Notes: generated by a model not told the origin, from the letters alone. Shown: positions 19,575 through 30,457, counted from the stretch's first letter. The stretch: 64,000 nucleotides of DNA from Paraburkholderia fungorum (GCF_900099835.1 NZ_FNKP01000001.1:62001-126000), one strand, 5' to 3'. Program-made: numbers and translations.

Positions 19575-20730
19575 TCAGCCCGGCTCGACCACGAAGCCGC
19601 GCTGCCGCAAAAGCTGCAGCACGCCCTTCGGGCCGCCCAGATGCAACGCGCCGATGGCCACGAACACCGGCTTGTTCGGCGCGGCGATCTGCAGCATCCG
19701 CGAGACGAAACGGCGGTTGCGTTCGTAGACGATCTTGTTGTCGATCGAATCGGAAACGCGCTTGTCGCGCGCCAGATTTTCGGATTTGGCGGCCTGCCAG
19801 GCGGCGATCGCATCCGCATCGCCGACCTGCCATAGCCGGTGCAACGCCCGCACATCCGCGACGTTTTGCGCGGGCGTTTGCACGAGATCCTGCGCGAGCA
19901 TTTCGCGCTGCTGCGCGAGCGACAGATTCGTGAACGCGCGCATTTGCTGCGGCAAGGTTTCGAGGCCGACGATCTTGCCGCGCGTCTTCAGATACACGTT
20001 CTGCAATTGCGCTTCCGAGCCGTACTCAGTCTGCAAGCCGGCGCTCAGCGAATCGTAGGTTTCGACGACCAGCGACGCGAGCCACGGCCGCATCTTCTTG
20101 ATTGCATCGAGCGCGGCGGGATTGCCGCGCAATCTCATCGCCAGCTTGTGCCACAGCGGCTCGGGCAACAAGCCCGGCAGACAGTCGTGCCGGCAGACGC
20201 CGTACTTCGACACATCGTCTTGCGACACCAGCAGTTCGTCGGGCGACAGTTCGAGCGCGAGCGTCGGCGACGCGGCCAGCGCGGCGAGAATCTGCGGACG
20301 GAACGGCTGCGTCGCCGGATAGTCGTTCGGATCGCCGACATGCAGCGTGCCCAGCAGATAGATCGTGGTCGTGCCGCGCGTGGCGACATAGAACGGCATG
20401 CGCGCCGGCTGCGCGCGCACCGGACCGCTGGCAGTCGTGCCCGGCGAGGCGGGCGGCAACGAAGGCGCGCTGTGAAAGCCCGGCAGACTGGCGGGCGGCG
20501 ATGGCGGCACACCCGGCACCTGAACCGCCGGACGTCCCGCCTGCGCGGGCGTATTGGCGGCCGCGCCCGCGGCGTAGGCGAGACCGGACGGCGCAAGACG
20601 CATCGCGGGAAAAGTACAGACGCCAAGGAGCACGGCACCGGTCAGTGCGCGCGCTCCCCAGCGGCGCGCGAAAGCGGCACGGCGGCCACCGTCACGCGAG
20701 CGGCGCGCAATACGACGCGCCGCCACTGCA

Positions 20731-20738
<8 letters not shown>
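19575..20738 (-). CDS. TraB/GumN family protein (exported)
   Basis: This is a 387-aa member of the TraB/PrgY/GumN family. The family blocks are TTTIYLLGTLHVGDPNDYP (after about 100 residues), KMRPWLASLVVE, GLETLPQQM and the C-terminal VFVAIGALHLGGPKGVLQLLRQRGF. The N-terminus is Arg-rich followed by a hydrophobic stretch (ALTGAVLLGV), a likely signal or anchor, then a Pro-rich linker. ATG 20738 has a GGAGG-rich upstream sequence and overlaps the dppF stop by 8 bases, so it may be the last gene of the dpp unit. The family is possibly protease-like; the function is unproven. Confidence 0.82.
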
Positions 20739-21746
<1,008 letters not shown>

Positions 21747-21750
<4 letters not shown>

Positions 21751-22751
21751 CGTGCGCCTCCATGGGTGTGAACGTTCGCGTCGCCGCTCAGGTTCAGGGG
21801 TTTGATGCAGCGCACGCGCGCCACTTCGGCGTGACCTTGCATGGGTGCGAGCGCGGGCCGCGCCTTCACGCAATCGTCGACCACATATTTGCAGCGCGGC
21901 GCGAACAGACATCCTTTCGGACGGTCGTCGCGTCCCGGCACCATGCCCGGCAGCGCCGCGAGCCGCACCGCGCCCACGTTGTGCTCGGGAATCGCCGCCA
22001 GCAGCGCTTCCGTGTACGGATGATGCGGCGCGGCGAAGATATCCGGCACCTTGTTGGTTTCGATCACTTCGCCAGCGTACATGACCGCGACGCGCTGCGC
22101 GACCTCGGACACCACCGCCAGATCGTGCGAAATCAGCACGAGCGCCATGCCGCGTTCCTTCTGCAGCTTGATCAGCAACTCCATGATCTGCGCCTGGATC
22201 GTCACGTCGAGCGCGGTGGTCGGCTCGTCGGCGATCAGCAGTTTCGGGTTGCACGCAATCGCCATAGCGATCATCACGCGCTGGTTCATGCCGCCCGACA
22301 TCTGATGCGGGAACGAATTGATGCGTCCCTTCGGATCGGGAATGCCGACCTGATCGAGCAGTTCCAGCGCGCGTTTGTCGAGCGCGCTGCCGCGCAGGCC
22401 TTCGTGCAGCTTCAGCACTTCCTTGATCTGATAGCCGACCGTGTAGCTCGGATTCAGACTGGTGAGCGCGTCCTGGAACACCATCGCGATATCTTTGCCG
22501 ATGATCTTGCGGCGTTCCTTCGCCGATGCCTTCAGCAGATTCGTGCCGTTGAACGTGACTTCGTCGGCGGTGACTTTGCCGGGCGCGTCGATCAGGCCCA
22601 TCAGCGCCATCATCGTGACGCTCTTGCCCGAACCCGATTCGCCGACCACGCCGACGACTTCGCCGGGAGCGACGTCGAGGCTGATGCGGTCGACGGCGGG
22701 AAGGCCATTGAAATTCACCGCCAGGTTGCGGATGGTCAATAAGCTAGTCAT
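21747..22751 (-). CDS. dppD: Dipeptide ABC transporter ATP-binding protein DppD
   Basis: This 334-aa ATPase pairs with DppF. It shows Walker A GESGSGKS, signature MSGGMNQR, Walker [13 protein letters not shown] and the C-terminal motif [14 protein letters not shown] typical of DppD/OppD. Its ATG directly follows the dppC stop without a gap, and its stop overlaps the dppF start, so translation is coupled along the operon. Confidence 0.95.
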
Positions 22752-23669
22752 TTAGGCCATCCGTTTCAGTTTGGGATCGAGTGCGTCGCGCAGCCCGTCG
22801 CCGAGCAGATTGATCGCGAGCACCGAGATCAGAATGGACAGACCCGGCATCGTGACGATCCACCATGCGCTGTCGATGTAATCGCGCGCCGAGGCCAGCA
22901 TCGCGCCCCACTCCGCCGACGGCGGCTGCACGCCGAGCCCGAGAAAACCGAGCGCGGCAGCATCGAGAATCGCCGAAGAAAAACCGAGCGTAGCCTGCAC
23001 GATCAGCGGTGCGGTGCAGTTCGGCAACACTTGCGAGAACATCAAACGCATCGTGCTGGCACCTGCGACACGCGACGCGGTCACGTATTCCTTCTGCAAC
23101 TCGCCCTGCGCCGATGCGCGCGTCAAACGCACGTAACCCGGCAGCGCGACGATCGCAATCGCGAGCATCGTGTTGACCAGACCCGGGCCGATGATCGCGA
23201 CCACGGCCACCGCGAGCAGCAGCGACGGCAACGCGAGCAGCACGTCCATGATCCGCATGATCGGCGTGTCGGCCCACTTCTCGAAGAACGCGGCGATCAG
23301 CCCGAGCACGATGCCCGGGATCAATGCGAGCACCACGGAAACGAAGCCGATCCAGAACGACAGCCGCGCGCCGTACATCAGACGCGAGAGGATGTCGCGG
23401 CCCGCTTCGTCGGTGCCGAGAATGAACTTCCAGTTGCCGCCGTCGAGCCAGGCGGGCGGGATTTTCACGTTGTCGCGGTACTGTTCGATCGGGCTATGCG
23501 GCGCGATCAACGGCGCGAAAATCGCGACGAAAACCAGCAGCAGCACGATCACGCCAGCGGCGACAGCGCCACGATTGCGCGAGAAATTCGCCCAGAATTC
23601 ACGGGCGGCGATGGCACGGCCACTGGGAGGCGTGACTGCCTGGGGGACTGTGTTTTGTATGTCTGCCAT
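22752..23669 (-). CDS. dppC: Dipeptide ABC transporter permease DppC
   Basis: This inner-membrane permease has 305 aa. After a cytoplasmic N-terminus (FWANFSRNRGAVAAG), a first membrane helix (about residues 37-53) and the HSPIEQYRD periplasmic loop follow, then five more helices. The EAA coupling loop reads EYVTASRVAGASTMRLMFSQ, and the motif GTDEAGRDILSR is typical of DppC/OppC. It lies 7 bases after dppB. Confidence 0.95.
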   Translation of the reverse strand: MADIQNTVPQAVTPPSGRAIAAREFWANFSRNRGAVAAGVIVLLLVFVAIFAPLIAPHSPIEQYRDNVKIPPAWLDGGNWKFILGTDEAGRDILSRLMYGARLSFWIGFVSVVLALIPGIVLGLIAAFFEKWADTPIMRIMDVLLALPSLLLAVAVVAIIGPGLVNTMLAIAIVALPGYVRLTRASAQGELQKEYVTASRVAGASTMRLMFSQVLPNCTAPLIVQATLGFSSAILDAAALGFLGLGVQPPSAEWGAMLASARDYIDSAWWIVTMPGLSILISVLAINLLGDGLRDALDPKLKRMA

Positions 23670-23676
23670 GTTCGTA

Positions 23677-24690
23677 TTACCTCGTATGGCGGATGCGTGG
23701 GTTCAGCACGCCGTACAACAGATCGACGACGAGGTTCACGACGATCACCAGCGTGGCGATCATCAGGATACCGCCCTGCACGACCGGGTAATCGCGGCGG
23801 CTGATCGCGTCGATCAGCCATTTGCCGATGCCCGGCCACGAGAACAACGTCTCGGTCAGCACCGCGCCCGCGAGCAGCGTGCCGACCTGCAGGCCGATCA
23901 CCGTCACCACCGGAATCAGCGCGTTACGCAGCGCATGCACGACGATCACGCGTGCCGGCGACAGACCCTTCGCGCGCGCGGTGCGGATGTAATCCTCGCG
24001 CAGCACTTCGAGCATCGACGAACGCGTCATGCGCGCGATCACAGCCAGCGGAATCGTGCCGAGCACGATCGCGGGCAGGATCAGATGGCTCAGCGCGGAT
24101 TTGAACGCGCCTTCGTCGGTGCCCGGCATCAGCGCGTCGATCAGCATGAAACCGGTCACGCGCGGAATGTCGTATTCGACCGCGATGCGGCCCGACACCG
24201 GCGTCCAGCCCAGATCGACCGAGAAGAACATGATGAGGATCAAGCCCCACCAGAAGATCGGCATCGAGTAGCCGGTGAGCGCCGTGCCCATCACGCCGTG
24301 ATCGACCACCGTGCCGCGTCGCAAAGCCGCGAACACGCCCGCCGGCAAGCCGACGACCAGCGCGAAAAACATCGCGCAGATCGACAGTTCGACGGTGGCG
24401 GGAAAGCGCGCGAGGAATTCGCCCATCACGCTCGTGTTGGTGATGATCGAGGTGCCGAGGTCGCCGTGCAGCGCGCGGCCCAGGTAGTGGACGTACTGCA
24501 TCGGCAGAGGTTCGTCGAGTCCGAGACGATGCAGCGCGGCGGCATGCATCGCGGGATCGACGCCGCGCTCGCCCATCATCACTTCGATGGGGTCGCCCGG
24601 AATCAGGTGAATCAGCGCGAACGCAAGGATCGTGATGCCGATAAACGTCGGTATCACCATGCCGATGCGGCGCAAAACAAAGCGGAACAT
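23677..24690 (-). CDS. dppB: Dipeptide ABC transporter permease DppB
   Basis: This inner-membrane permease has 337 aa. The start FRFVLRRIGMVIPTFIGITI is diagnostic of DppB/OppB, followed by IPGDPIEVMMG, six membrane segments and the EAA loop EDYIRTARAKGLSPARV. It is first of the dppBCDF group and lies 138 bases downstream of the first dppA. A hairpin in that gap could set the permease:binding-protein ratio. Confidence 0.95.
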   Translation of the reverse strand: MFRFVLRRIGMVIPTFIGITILAFALIHLIPGDPIEVMMGERGVDPAMHAAALHRLGLDEPLPMQYVHYLGRALHGDLGTSIITNTSVMGEFLARFPATVELSICAMFFALVVGLPAGVFAALRRGTVVDHGVMGTALTGYSMPIFWWGLILIMFFSVDLGWTPVSGRIAVEYDIPRVTGFMLIDALMPGTDEGAFKSALSHLILPAIVLGTIPLAVIARMTRSSMLEVLREDYIRTARAKGLSPARVIVVHALRNALIPVVTVIGLQVGTLLAGAVLTETLFSWPGIGKWLIDAISRRDYPVVQGGILMIATLVIVVNLVVDLLYGVLNPRIRHTR

Positions 24691-24727
24691 GGTTCGTCCC
24701 TATGGTCTTGGTGAAGAAAAAACGCAA

Positions 24728-24760
24728 CCGGCGACGAGGGCTTGTGACCCCGGTCGCCGG
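24728..24760 (-). repeat. Intercistronic hairpin between dppA and dppB
   Basis: CCGGCGAC (24728-24735) and GTCGCCGG (24753-24760) form a perfect 8-bp stem around a 17-base loop. Such structures between a binding-protein gene and its permease genes commonly stabilise the upstream message or attenuate readthrough, giving more binding protein than permease. No T-tract follows. Confidence 0.55.
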
Positions 24761-24828
24761 ACCATTTCGACCAGTTTTCTAACCGTGCGAAAAGCGTACT
24801 GCGCAAATTTTATGACGTGCCAAACCGC

Positions 24829-26457
24829 TTACTTGACGCTCACGCCGTCAAAGCGTGCATAGCCCAGCGGCTCGATGCGCATGTCGACCACCTTCTTGCT
24901 CACCGGCTGATACACCGTCGAGTGAGCAATCGGCGAGAACGGCAGTTGCTGCGCGAAAATCTGCTGCGCTTCGACGTAAGCCTTCGTGCGTGCAGCCACG
25001 TCGGACGTCACACGGCCCTTCTGGATCAGGTCGTCGAACGGCTTGTAGCACCACTTCGAGAAGTTGTTGCCATTCACCGCTTCGCAGCCGAGCAGCGTGC
25101 CGAGCCAGTTGTCCGGATCGCCGTTGTCGCCGGTCCAGCCGATCAGCATCGTGTCGTCTTCACCGGCGTGCGCGCGCTTGATGTACTCACCCCATTCGTA
25201 CGTGACGATCTTCGCCTTCACGCCGATCTTGGCCCAGTCGGCCTGGATCATCTCGGCCATCAGACGGGCGTTCGGGTTGTACGCGCGTTGCACCGGCATC
25301 GCCCACAGCGTGATGTCGAAGCCGTTCGGATAACCGGCCTTCGCCAGCAGGTCCTTGGCCTTGGCCGAATCGTACGGGGCAGCCTTCAGGTCTTTGTAGA
25401 ACGACCATTGGGTCGGCGGCATCGGGTTGGTCGCGAGCTGGCCCGCACCCTGGTACACCGACTCGATGATCGCCTTCTTGTTGATCGCCATGTCGAGCGC
25501 CTGACGCACTTCGACCTTGTCCACCGGCTTGTGCGTCACGTTGTACGCGAGATAGCCGAGGTTGAAGCCCGGTTGCGACGGCATGTCGATGTTGGCTTCG
25601 GCCTTCAGCGGCGCGATGTCGGCGGGACGCGGATAGCTCATCACCTGGCATTCGTCGCGCTTGATCTTCTGCACGCGCACACCGGCGTCCGGCGTGATCG
25701 AGAAGATCAGCTTCGAGATCTTCACCGCGTTCGGCTTCCAGTACGTCGGATTGCCGTCGAAGCGGATCGTCGCGTCTTTCGTGTAGCTGCGGAAAATGAA
25801 CGGGCCCGTGCCGACCGGGAACTGGTTGATGTCCGACGCCTTGCCGGCCTTCAGCAGTTGATCCGCATATTCGGCCGACAGGATCGACGCGTATTCCATC
25901 GCCAGATTCTGGATGAACGGCGCGTTGACTTCCTTCAGCGTGAACTTGACCGTGTACGGATCGACCTTTTCGACGCTGGTGATCAGCTTGTCGAGGCCCA
26001 TGTCGGTGAAGTACGGGAACTGCACCGGGTAGGCCTTACGGAACGGCTGGTTCGGGTCCAGCATGCGCTGGAACGAGAACACGACGTCGTCCGCGTCGAA
26101 ATCGCGGGTCGGCTTGAAGAACGACGTGGTCTGGAACTTCACGCCATGACGCAGATGGAACGTGTAGGTCTTGCCATCCGCCGACACATCCCACTTCTCT
26201 GCAAGACCGGGTTCGACTTTCGTACCGCCGCGTTCGAATTCCACGAGACGGTTATAAACGGTGAACGTGTTGGCCGTGAAGTCGACACCCGTCGTGTATT
26301 GGGCAGGATCGAAACCCGCAGGGCTGCCTTCTGAACAGTAGACGAGAGTCTTGTTCGGAATCTCGGCGCGCGCGTTGTTCGCGCCCACCAGCGATGCCGC
26401 TGCAGCGGCGACGAGCGTCGTAACACGCACGGCGCGCAACAGATTGTTTTGCTTCAT
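24829..26457 (-). CDS. dppA: Dipeptide-binding periplasmic protein (copy 1)
   Basis: This is an SBP family 5 solute-binding protein (542 aa). The N-terminal Sec signal ends near ...NNARAEI, and the mature part begins KTLVYCSEGSPAGFDPAQY. YTFHLRHGVKFQTTSFFKPT and WTGDNGDPDNWLG are the DppA-type blocks. Cysteines near positions 40, 255 and 450 are shared with copy 2. It lies directly upstream of dppBCDF and downstream of a second, closely similar dppA gene. E. coli DppA also binds haem and delta-aminolevulinate; that cannot be judged here. Confidence 0.94.
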   Translation of the reverse strand: MKQNNLLRAVRVTTLVAAAAASLVGANNARAEIPNKTLVYCSEGSPAGFDPAQYTTGVDFTANTFTVYNRLVEFERGGTKVEPGLAEKWDVSADGKTYTFHLRHGVKFQTTSFFKPTRDFDADDVVFSFQRMLDPNQPFRKAYPVQFPYFTDMGLDKLITSVEKVDPYTVKFTLKEVNAPFIQNLAMEYASILSAEYADQLLKAGKASDINQFPVGTGPFIFRSYTKDATIRFDGNPTYWKPNAVKISKLIFSITPDAGVRVQKIKRDECQVMSYPRPADIAPLKAEANIDMPSQPGFNLGYLAYNVTHKPVDKVEVRQALDMAINKKAIIESVYQGAGQLATNPMPPTQWSFYKDLKAAPYDSAKAKDLLAKAGYPNGFDITLWAMPVQRAYNPNARLMAEMIQADWAKIGVKAKIVTYEWGEYIKRAHAGEDDTMLIGWTGDNGDPDNWLGTLLGCEAVNGNNFSKWCYKPFDDLIQKGRVTSDVAARTKAYVEAQQIFAQQLPFSPIAHSTVYQPVSKKVVDMRIEPLGYARFDGVSVK

Positions 26458-26582
26458 GTTTCCTCCAGGTTCGGGGCCGGCTACCGCCAGCGTAGCGCGA
26501 TATTACTTGAGCATGGCTCGCAGCAACAAGCGGAGGAAATTACCCGTGTTGACGATAGGAAACACTTAGGGCATAAGGGCGG

Positions 26583-26614
26583 CCGCAAGCGCCGGCGCGG
26601 GCCGGAGCTTGCGG
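26583..26614 (-). repeat. Hairpin between the two dppA genes
   Basis: CCGCAAGC (26583-26590) and GCTTGCGG (26607-26614) form a perfect 8-bp stem. The loop itself contains CCGG...CCGG. It lies about 40 bases after the second dppA stop. There is no U-tract on the minus strand, so it is a possible mRNA-end or attenuating structure. The rest of 26458-26582 shows no clear gene and should hold the promoter of copy 1. Confidence 0.5.
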
Positions 26615-26654
26615 TTCAAGCGGAGAGTGGAAGCAAAAATGCGTCCTGATGCGG

Positions 26655-28298
26655 CTATTTCAGCCCGACATTCATGAATTGAGTCGGCCCGAACGGGTCG
26701 ACCTTGAAACCCACTACGTTCTTGCTGATCGGCTGATACACCGTGGAGTGGGCGATTGGCGTGAATGGCACCTGGTCTTTGAAAATTTCCTGCGCTTCCG
26801 TATAAGCCTTGGTGCGCTCGGCCATATCGGTCGTACCACGGCCTTTTCGAATCAGATCGTCGTAAGGCTTGTAGCACCATTTGGAAAAGTTACTGCCATT
26901 TACCGCGTCGCAGCCGAGCAATACGCCGAGCCAGTTATCCGGGTCGCCATAATCGCCGGTCCAGCCGATCAGCATCGCCTGATGCTCGCCTGCATGGGCA
27001 CGGCGAATGTATTCACCCCATTCATACGTCGCGATATTGACCTTTACGCCGATTTTCGCCCAATCGGCCTGGAGCATTTCGGCCATCAGACGCGCATTCG
27101 GGTTATATGGCCGTTGAACCGGCATCGCCCATAAAGTGAGTTCGAAACCGTCGGGATAACCCGCCTGTTTCAGCAGCGCTTTCGCCTTGTCGGTGTCGTA
27201 CGGTGCGTCCTTCAGATTCTTGTCGTAGCCCCACTGGGTCGGCGGCATCGGGTTGGTCGCCGCCTGGCCCGCGCCCTGATAGACCGAATCGATAATCGCC
27301 TTCTTGTTGACTGACATATCGAGCGCGCGGCGCACCAGCACGTTATCGAGCGGCTTTTTCGTCGTGTTGTACGCGATATAGCCGAGATTGAAGCCCACCT
27401 GACTCGGCATCGCGAGCGATGAATCCGCTTTTACCGCCGGAATATCGGCGGGACGCGGATACGCCATCACCTGACATTCGCCGCGCTTTATTTTCTGCAG
27501 ACGCACGGCGGGATCGACGGTAATCGCGAAAATCAGTTTGCTGACTTTGACCACGCCTGGCTTCCAGTAATCGGGATTACCGTCGAAGCGAATCGAATCG
27601 TCCTTCGTATAACTGCGGAATATGAATGGACCGGTGCCGACCGGATATTGGTTGATATCGGACGCCTTACCCGCTTTCAGTAACTGGTCGGCATATTCGG
27701 CCGACAGAATCGACGCGAACGGCATCGCTATCTGTTGTAAAAACGGCGCATCGACTTCTTTCAGCGTAAAGCGAACTGTCGACGGATCGACTTTCTCGAT
27801 CTTCGAGATGTTTTTCGCCAGCCCCAGATCGTTGAAATACGGAAACGGCACCGCGTACGCCTTGCGGAACGGCTGATCCGGATCAAGCATCCGCTGGAAT
27901 GTGAAGACGACGTCGTCGGCATTCATGTCGCGCGTCGGCTTGAAAAACGATGTGGTCTGGAATTTGACGCCGGGGCGCAAATGGAACGTGTAGGTCAGAC
28001 CGTCGGGCGAAACGTCCCATTTTTCGGCGAGGCCCGGTTCGATATCAGTGCTGCCGTGCGCAAACTCGATCAGCCGGTTGTAGACCGTGTAGGAACCCGC
28101 GCTGAATTCGACGCTCGTGGTGTATTGCGCGGTATCGAAGCCCGCCGGACTGCCCTCGGAGCAGAACACGAGAGTCTTGTCGGGCAGCGTGGCGGCCTGG
28201 GCTGGGGCGTAAATCATGGCGCTCGCGGCGACCGCGAACGCGGTAACGGCCGGCAGGCAGAACTGGTGAACCGCAAACAGCTTTCGTGACACTGTCAT
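26655..28298 (-). CDS. dppA: Dipeptide-binding periplasmic protein (copy 2)
   Basis: This is a second SBP family 5 protein (547 aa), tandem to and very similar to copy 1 through most of its length; shared blocks include DQLLKAGKASDIN, GTGPFIFRSYTKD and NPMPPTQW. A longer signal peptide (through ...APAQAATLPD) precedes the mature part. The difference is spread along the whole protein, so this is an old tandem duplication rather than a fresh copy. It is the first gene of the dpp cluster on this strand, divergent from the methyltransferase at 28475. Ligand preference may differ from copy 1. Confidence 0.92.
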   Translation of the reverse strand: MTVSRKLFAVHQFCLPAVTAFAVAASAMIYAPAQAATLPDKTLVFCSEGSPAGFDTAQYTTSVEFSAGSYTVYNRLIEFAHGSTDIEPGLAEKWDVSPDGLTYTFHLRPGVKFQTTSFFKPTRDMNADDVVFTFQRMLDPDQPFRKAYAVPFPYFNDLGLAKNISKIEKVDPSTVRFTLKEVDAPFLQQIAMPFASILSAEYADQLLKAGKASDINQYPVGTGPFIFRSYTKDDSIRFDGNPDYWKPGVVKVSKLIFAITVDPAVRLQKIKRGECQVMAYPRPADIPAVKADSSLAMPSQVGFNLGYIAYNTTKKPLDNVLVRRALDMSVNKKAIIDSVYQGAGQAATNPMPPTQWGYDKNLKDAPYDTDKAKALLKQAGYPDGFELTLWAMPVQRPYNPNARLMAEMLQADWAKIGVKVNIATYEWGEYIRRAHAGEHQAMLIGWTGDYGDPDNWLGVLLGCDAVNGSNFSKWCYKPYDDLIRKGRGTTDMAERTKAYTEAQEIFKDQVPFTPIAHSTVYQPISKNVVGFKVDPFGPTQFMNVGLK

Positions 28299-28474
28299 AT
28301 CGTCCTCCGCACAGCAGCCGGATCGACTGCGCTTCGATCATAGACAGCACAAAAATGAGCTTCAACAAGGGCTTACCATTTGCTTCCAGTCCGATGCGCT
28401 GTGCTGGCGGCCGTCTTTTTTGGAATAGCCACCGCCCCATAATGGCCGGTTTCGACCACCGCCCTGCCCGCATC

Positions 28475-29107
28475 ATGACTTCGTATCAATTCACCAATAA
28501 CTGGTTCGAGACCGTTGCCAGAGGCGTCTGGGATCAGTTGATGCCGCAGCTTGCCCCCGCCAGGATTCTCGAAATTGGCTCGTACGAAGGCGCGAGCGCC
28601 TGTTATCTGATCGACGCGCTGGCTCCGCGCCATCCGCTCGAACTGCATTGCATCGACACCTGGGAAGGCGGCGTCGAGCATCAGCCGGGCGGCGACGCGC
28701 CGGCCGACATGAATTCGGTCGAGCGGCGCTTTCATCACAATGTCGCGCTGGCGGCGGCCAGATATCCGGGCCGCGCGACGATCGAAGTGCACAAAGGTTT
28801 TTCCGACGACTGCCTCGCTGGTCTGATCGCCGCGGGCAAAAAAGGCTATTTCGACTTTGTCTACGTCGACGGTTCGCATCAGGCGGCGGACGTGCTGGTG
28901 GATGCCGTGCTCGGCTTCCGGCTGCTGAGAGTCGGCGGAGTGATCGCGTTCGACGACTATTTGTGGTCGGAGGCGTTGCCGTCAGGCAAAGATCCGTTGC
29001 GATGTCCAAAGCCCGCGATCGACGCGTTCGTCAATCTGAACTTTCGCAAGGTGGAGGTGTTGTCCGCGCCGCTGTACCAGCTTTACGTGCGGAAGCTGTC
29101 GGACTAG
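28475..29107 (+). CDS. Class I SAM-dependent methyltransferase (Methyltransf_24-like)
   Basis: This 210-aa protein has the SAM motif ILEIGSYEGASACYL (about residues 30-44), HCIDTWEGG and FDFVYVDGSHQAADVLVDA. The last resembles CmcI/catechol O-methyltransferase-like families with an acidic pair after the beta strand. The start is uncertain: ATG 28475 (MTSYQFTNNWF) is preferred by content, ATG 28442 is possible, and neither has a clear ribosome-binding site. The substrate is unknown. It stands alone between divergent dppA and convergent metF. Confidence 0.8.
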   Translation: MTSYQFTNNWFETVARGVWDQLMPQLAPARILEIGSYEGASACYLIDALAPRHPLELHCIDTWEGGVEHQPGGDAPADMNSVERRFHHNVALAAARYPGRATIEVHKGFSDDCLAGLIAAGKKGYFDFVYVDGSHQAADVLVDAVLGFRLLRVGGVIAFDDYLWSEALPSGKDPLRCPKPAIDAFVNLNFRKVEVLSAPLYQLYVRKLSD

Positions 29108-29126
29108 AAGCCAGCCAGAAGGCAGG

Positions 29127-29151
29127 CCGCGCGGCCATTGCAGCCGCGCGG
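29127..29151. terminator. Convergent hairpin between methyltransferase and metF
   Basis: CCGCGCGGC (29127-29135) and GCCGCGCGG (29143-29151) make a perfect 9-bp GC-only stem with a 7-base loop, placed between the two convergent stops. ATAAAT follows on the plus strand. It probably contributes to termination of both units. Confidence 0.55.
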
Positions 29152-29172
29152 ATAAATCACCGGACAGAGCGT

Positions 29173-30003
29173 TTAAGCGCCCAGCCGTTCACAAATCGCC
29201 TTCGTCGCCACAGCGCTGTTCAGCGTGTAGAAATGCAGGCCCGGCACCTTGGCGTCGATCAGACGCTGGCACAGGTCCGCGACCACATCGAGTCCGAACG
29301 CTCGAATCGACTCGCGGTCGTCGCCAAAACTTTCCAGCCGGCGCGCGACCCAGCGCGGCACTTCGGCACCGCACATTTCGGAGAAGCGCATCAGTTGCGA
29401 AAAGTTCGTGATCGGCATGATGCCCGGCACGATCGGCACGTCTACGCCGAGCTTGTGCGCGTCGTCGACGAAACGGAAATACGCGTCCGCATTGAAGAAA
29501 TACTGCGTGATCGCGGAATTCGCGCCGGCCTTCACCTTGCGGGCGAAGTTTTCCAGATCGTGACGCGGCGAGCGCGACTGCGGGTGGTATTCCGGGTAAC
29601 CGGCCACCTCGATCCAGAACCAGTCGCCGAACTCGGCGCGGATAAAGCTCACCAGTTCCGACGCATAACGCAGTTCGCCGACTTCGCCCATGCCGGACGG
29701 CAGATCGCCGCGCAGCGCGACGATATGGCGAATGCCGTGCGCACGGTACTCGTTGAGAATCGCGCGCAGGCTTTCTTTCGACGAACCGATGCACGACAGA
29801 TGCGGCGCCGCTTCGACGCCGCTCTTCGCGAGGTCGACGACGGTATCGAGCGTGCCTTGCTGCGTCGAGCCGCCGGCGCCGAACGTGACGGACACGAACT
29901 TGGGCTTGAACGTCGCGAGTTCCGCGCGCGTGGCGCGCAGTTTTTCGACGCCTTCCTGCGTTTTAGGCGGGAAAAATTCGAATGAAAGTTCGATCGGGTT
30001 CAT
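29173..30003 (-). CDS. metF: Methylenetetrahydrofolate reductase [NAD(P)H]
   Basis: MetF reduces 5,10-methylene-THF to 5-methyl-THF, the methyl donor for methionine synthesis (276 aa, FAD enzyme, TIM barrel). It starts MNPIELSFEFFPPKT and contains FVSVTFGAGGSTQ, HLSCIGSSKE, ALRGDLP, QYFFNADAYFRF and PGIMPITNF, all conserved. It is the third gene after ahcY and the small membrane protein, with an 11-base gap, so it should be under the SAH riboswitch upstream of ahcY. Confidence 0.97.
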   Translation of the reverse strand: MNPIELSFEFFPPKTQEGVEKLRATRAELATFKPKFVSVTFGAGGSTQQGTLDTVVDLAKSGVEAAPHLSCIGSSKESLRAILNEYRAHGIRHIVALRGDLPSGMGEVGELRYASELVSFIRAEFGDWFWIEVAGYPEYHPQSRSPRHDLENFARKVKAGANSAITQYFFNADAYFRFVDDAHKLGVDVPIVPGIMPITNFSQLMRFSEMCGAEVPRWVARRLESFGDDRESIRAFGLDVVADLCQRLIDAKVPGLHFYTLNSAVATKAICERLGA

Positions 30004-30014
30004 GATTCAGTAGG

Positions 30015-30368
30015 TCAACCTAAACTGCGGTTGCCGAAAATAAGCGCGGACAGCAGCCACGAAACGATGCTGTACAGAATCGAGCCAAAGAACGCCGACC
30101 AGAAACCCGACACTTCAAAGCCCTTCAGCAGCGACGCGCACAGCCAGAAGCACAGCGCATTGACCACGAGAATGAAGAGTCCGAGCGTGATGATCGTGAC
30201 GGGCAGCGTCAACAGGATCAGCACCGGGCGCAGCACCGTATTGATCAATCCGAGCACCACCGCGACGATCAGGGCGGTGCCGAAACTGCGGATGTGGATC
30301 GACGGAACGAGGTAGGTGATGATCAGCAGCGCGAGCGCGTTGATCAGCCAGGTCAGCAGCACGGTCAT
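30015..30368 (-). CDS. Small 4-TM membrane protein, phage-holin-4-2 (PF04020) family
   Basis: This 117-aa protein is almost entirely hydrophobic, with four helices at about residues 2-22, 30-50, 58-80 and 88-110. The motif GLINTVLRPVLILLTLPVTIITLGLF is characteristic of the family (read here as two overlapping blocks, GLINTVLRP and LPVTIITLG). Despite the name it is a housekeeping bacterial membrane protein, not a phage lysis gene, and no phage genes are nearby. It lies between ahcY and metF in the same unit; its role there is unknown. Confidence 0.87.
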   Translation of the reverse strand: MTVLLTWLINALALLIITYLVPSIHIRSFGTALIVAVVLGLINTVLRPVLILLTLPVTIITLGLFILVVNALCFWLCASLLKGFEVSGFWSAFFGSILYSIVSWLLSALIFGNRSLG

Positions 30369-30432
30369 GTAGAGCTCCTTACAGGCAGGATGTCCGTTGA
30401 ATGGGAAAGGCGGTCAAAGCACGGGCATGGCG

Positions 30433-30457
30433 AACAAAGCGGCGCATTGCGCGCCGC
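30433..30457 (-). terminator. Terminator-like hairpin after ahcY
   Basis: GCGGCGC (30439-30445) and GCGCCGC (30451-30457) form a perfect 7-bp stem with a 5-base loop. On the minus strand it is followed by TTTGTT. It lies about 80 bases after the ahcY stop and before the small membrane gene, so ahcY may be expressed more strongly than the two genes behind it. Confidence 0.6.

Noticed and set aside
30015..30368. Prophage remnant suggested by the family name 'phage holin'
   Set aside because: PF04020 proteins are common chromosomal membrane proteins; no phage genes, attachment sites or composition change surround it.
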